Assembly (NCBI GenBank): GCA_043744805.1
Contig: JAYTTZ010000281.1
Location: forward strand, 1-16,581
Length of the DNA stretch: 16,581 nucleotides
Source of the DNA: Ga0077536 sp043744805
GTDB taxonomy: Bacteria; Pseudomonadota; Gammaproteobacteria; Ga0077536
Reading direction: 5' to 3'
Part shown: positions 16,282 through 16,581 of the stretch, one piece after another
Numbering within the stretch: position 1 is the first letter of the stretch
Layout: each line of letters opens with the position of its first letter
Program-made: the position numbers and the translations under genes
The notes under the pieces: model-generated
Told to the model about the DNA's origin: nothing
What the model saw: the letters and a program-made list of their open reading frames with translations, nothing else
Database searches by the model: none

Positions 16282-16581
16282 ATGCGGCGGAACAGCAAAC
16301 TGGATCGAAGCATCAAGGGGCGCGTCGCGCTGGTGACGGGCGCGGCGAGCGGCATGGGTCGCGCCACTGCGTTGCTGTTCGCCGACGAAGGCGCGCACGT
16401 GGCCGTGAGCGATCTCGACCCCGCGAAAGTGCAGGCGGTCGTGGCCTTGGTCGAGTCGGTTGGGGGCAGCGCACACGGCTACCAACTCGACGTGAGCAAT
16501 GCCGAACAGCGGCGCGGCGTGGTGGCCGACATGGTGGCGCGCTGGGGTGGCATCGACATCCTGGTCAACAACGCGGGCATC
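16282..16581 (+). CDS. Short-chain dehydrogenase/reductase, N-terminal part (cut by window edge)
   Basis: Predicted NAD(P)-dependent oxidoreductase of the classical SDR family. The first 100 codons are in the window. The cofactor motif TGAASGMG is at residues 19-26, an acidic residue follows the second strand (VSDLD, near 44-48, which suggests NAD preference), a conserved Asp is in YQLDVSN, and NNAGI ends the visible part. The catalytic Ser-Tyr-Lys lies beyond the window. The ATG at 16282 has AGGAG seven bases upstream (16270-16274). Classical SDRs are about 250 residues. Its divergent pairing with a CoA-transferase hints at acyl-CoA or alcohol catabolism, which is inference. Confidence 0.92.
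   Translation, partial: MRRNSKLDRSIKGRVALVTGAASGMGRATALLFADEGAHVAVSDLDPAKVQAVVALVESVGGSAHGYQLDVSNAEQRRGVVADMVARWGGIDILVNNAGI

Overview
The window is dense, GC-rich (roughly two thirds G+C by eye) bacterial chromosome with short intergenic gaps and many stop/start overlaps. A complete ccmABCDEFGHI cluster in the gammaproteobacterial order (cytochrome c maturation System I), together with nucleotide-sugar genes, suggests a free-living aerobic gammaproteobacterium. The exact taxon cannot be fixed from the sequence alone. All genes look intact except those cut by the two window edges.

Region 1 (1-2656, minus strand) is an exopolysaccharide or LPS precursor operon. It is read as UDP-glucuronate 4-epimerase, then a TviB/WbpO-type UDP-N-acetylhexosamine dehydrogenase, then UDP-glucose 6-dehydrogenase (cut at base 1). 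The first two genes share an ATGA overlap and the third starts four bases after the second stops. Together they would supply UDP-GlcA, UDP-GalA and an N-acetylated uronic acid.

Region 2 (2812-10236, plus strand) is one long operon. It opens with an unrecognised 135-residue protein that has a Gly/Met-rich tail, and continues with ccmA to ccmI. CcmAB(CD) and CcmE form the heme-handling half, CcmF/H/I the heme ligation half, and CcmG the thioredoxin-like reductant. Most junctions are 1-4 base overlaps, so translation is probably coupled. The exception is ccmA, which appears to start at TTG about 70 bases after the first gene.

Region 3 (10267-11860, minus) holds a class I methyltransferase, a secreted SNase-fold nuclease and a small lipoprotein. 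The operon converges on ccmI with only 30 bases between stops.

Region 4 (11861-12078) is the longest non-coding stretch. It has no gene but a string of inverted repeats, ending in a perfect 12-bp hairpin just past the quinoprotein gene.

Region 5 (12079-16151, minus) encodes a periplasmic quinohemoprotein with an N-terminal heme c domain and a C-terminal PQQ propeller, arranged as in polyvinyl-alcohol dehydrogenase, then an EamA-type transporter and a CaiB/BaiF CoA-transferase. A short-chain dehydrogenase (cut at the right edge) is read divergently from the CoA-transferase across a 130-base gap that contains a perfect 17-base palindrome. This end looks catabolic (alcohol oxidation, CoA transfer, dehydrogenation), but the substrate cannot be read from the sequence. 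The heme c quinoprotein would be a client of the nearby Ccm system.

Nothing here is a clear new defence or mobile system. The least explained items are the first gene of the ccm operon, the small lipoprotein, the hairpin cluster and the palindrome in the divergent promoter region.
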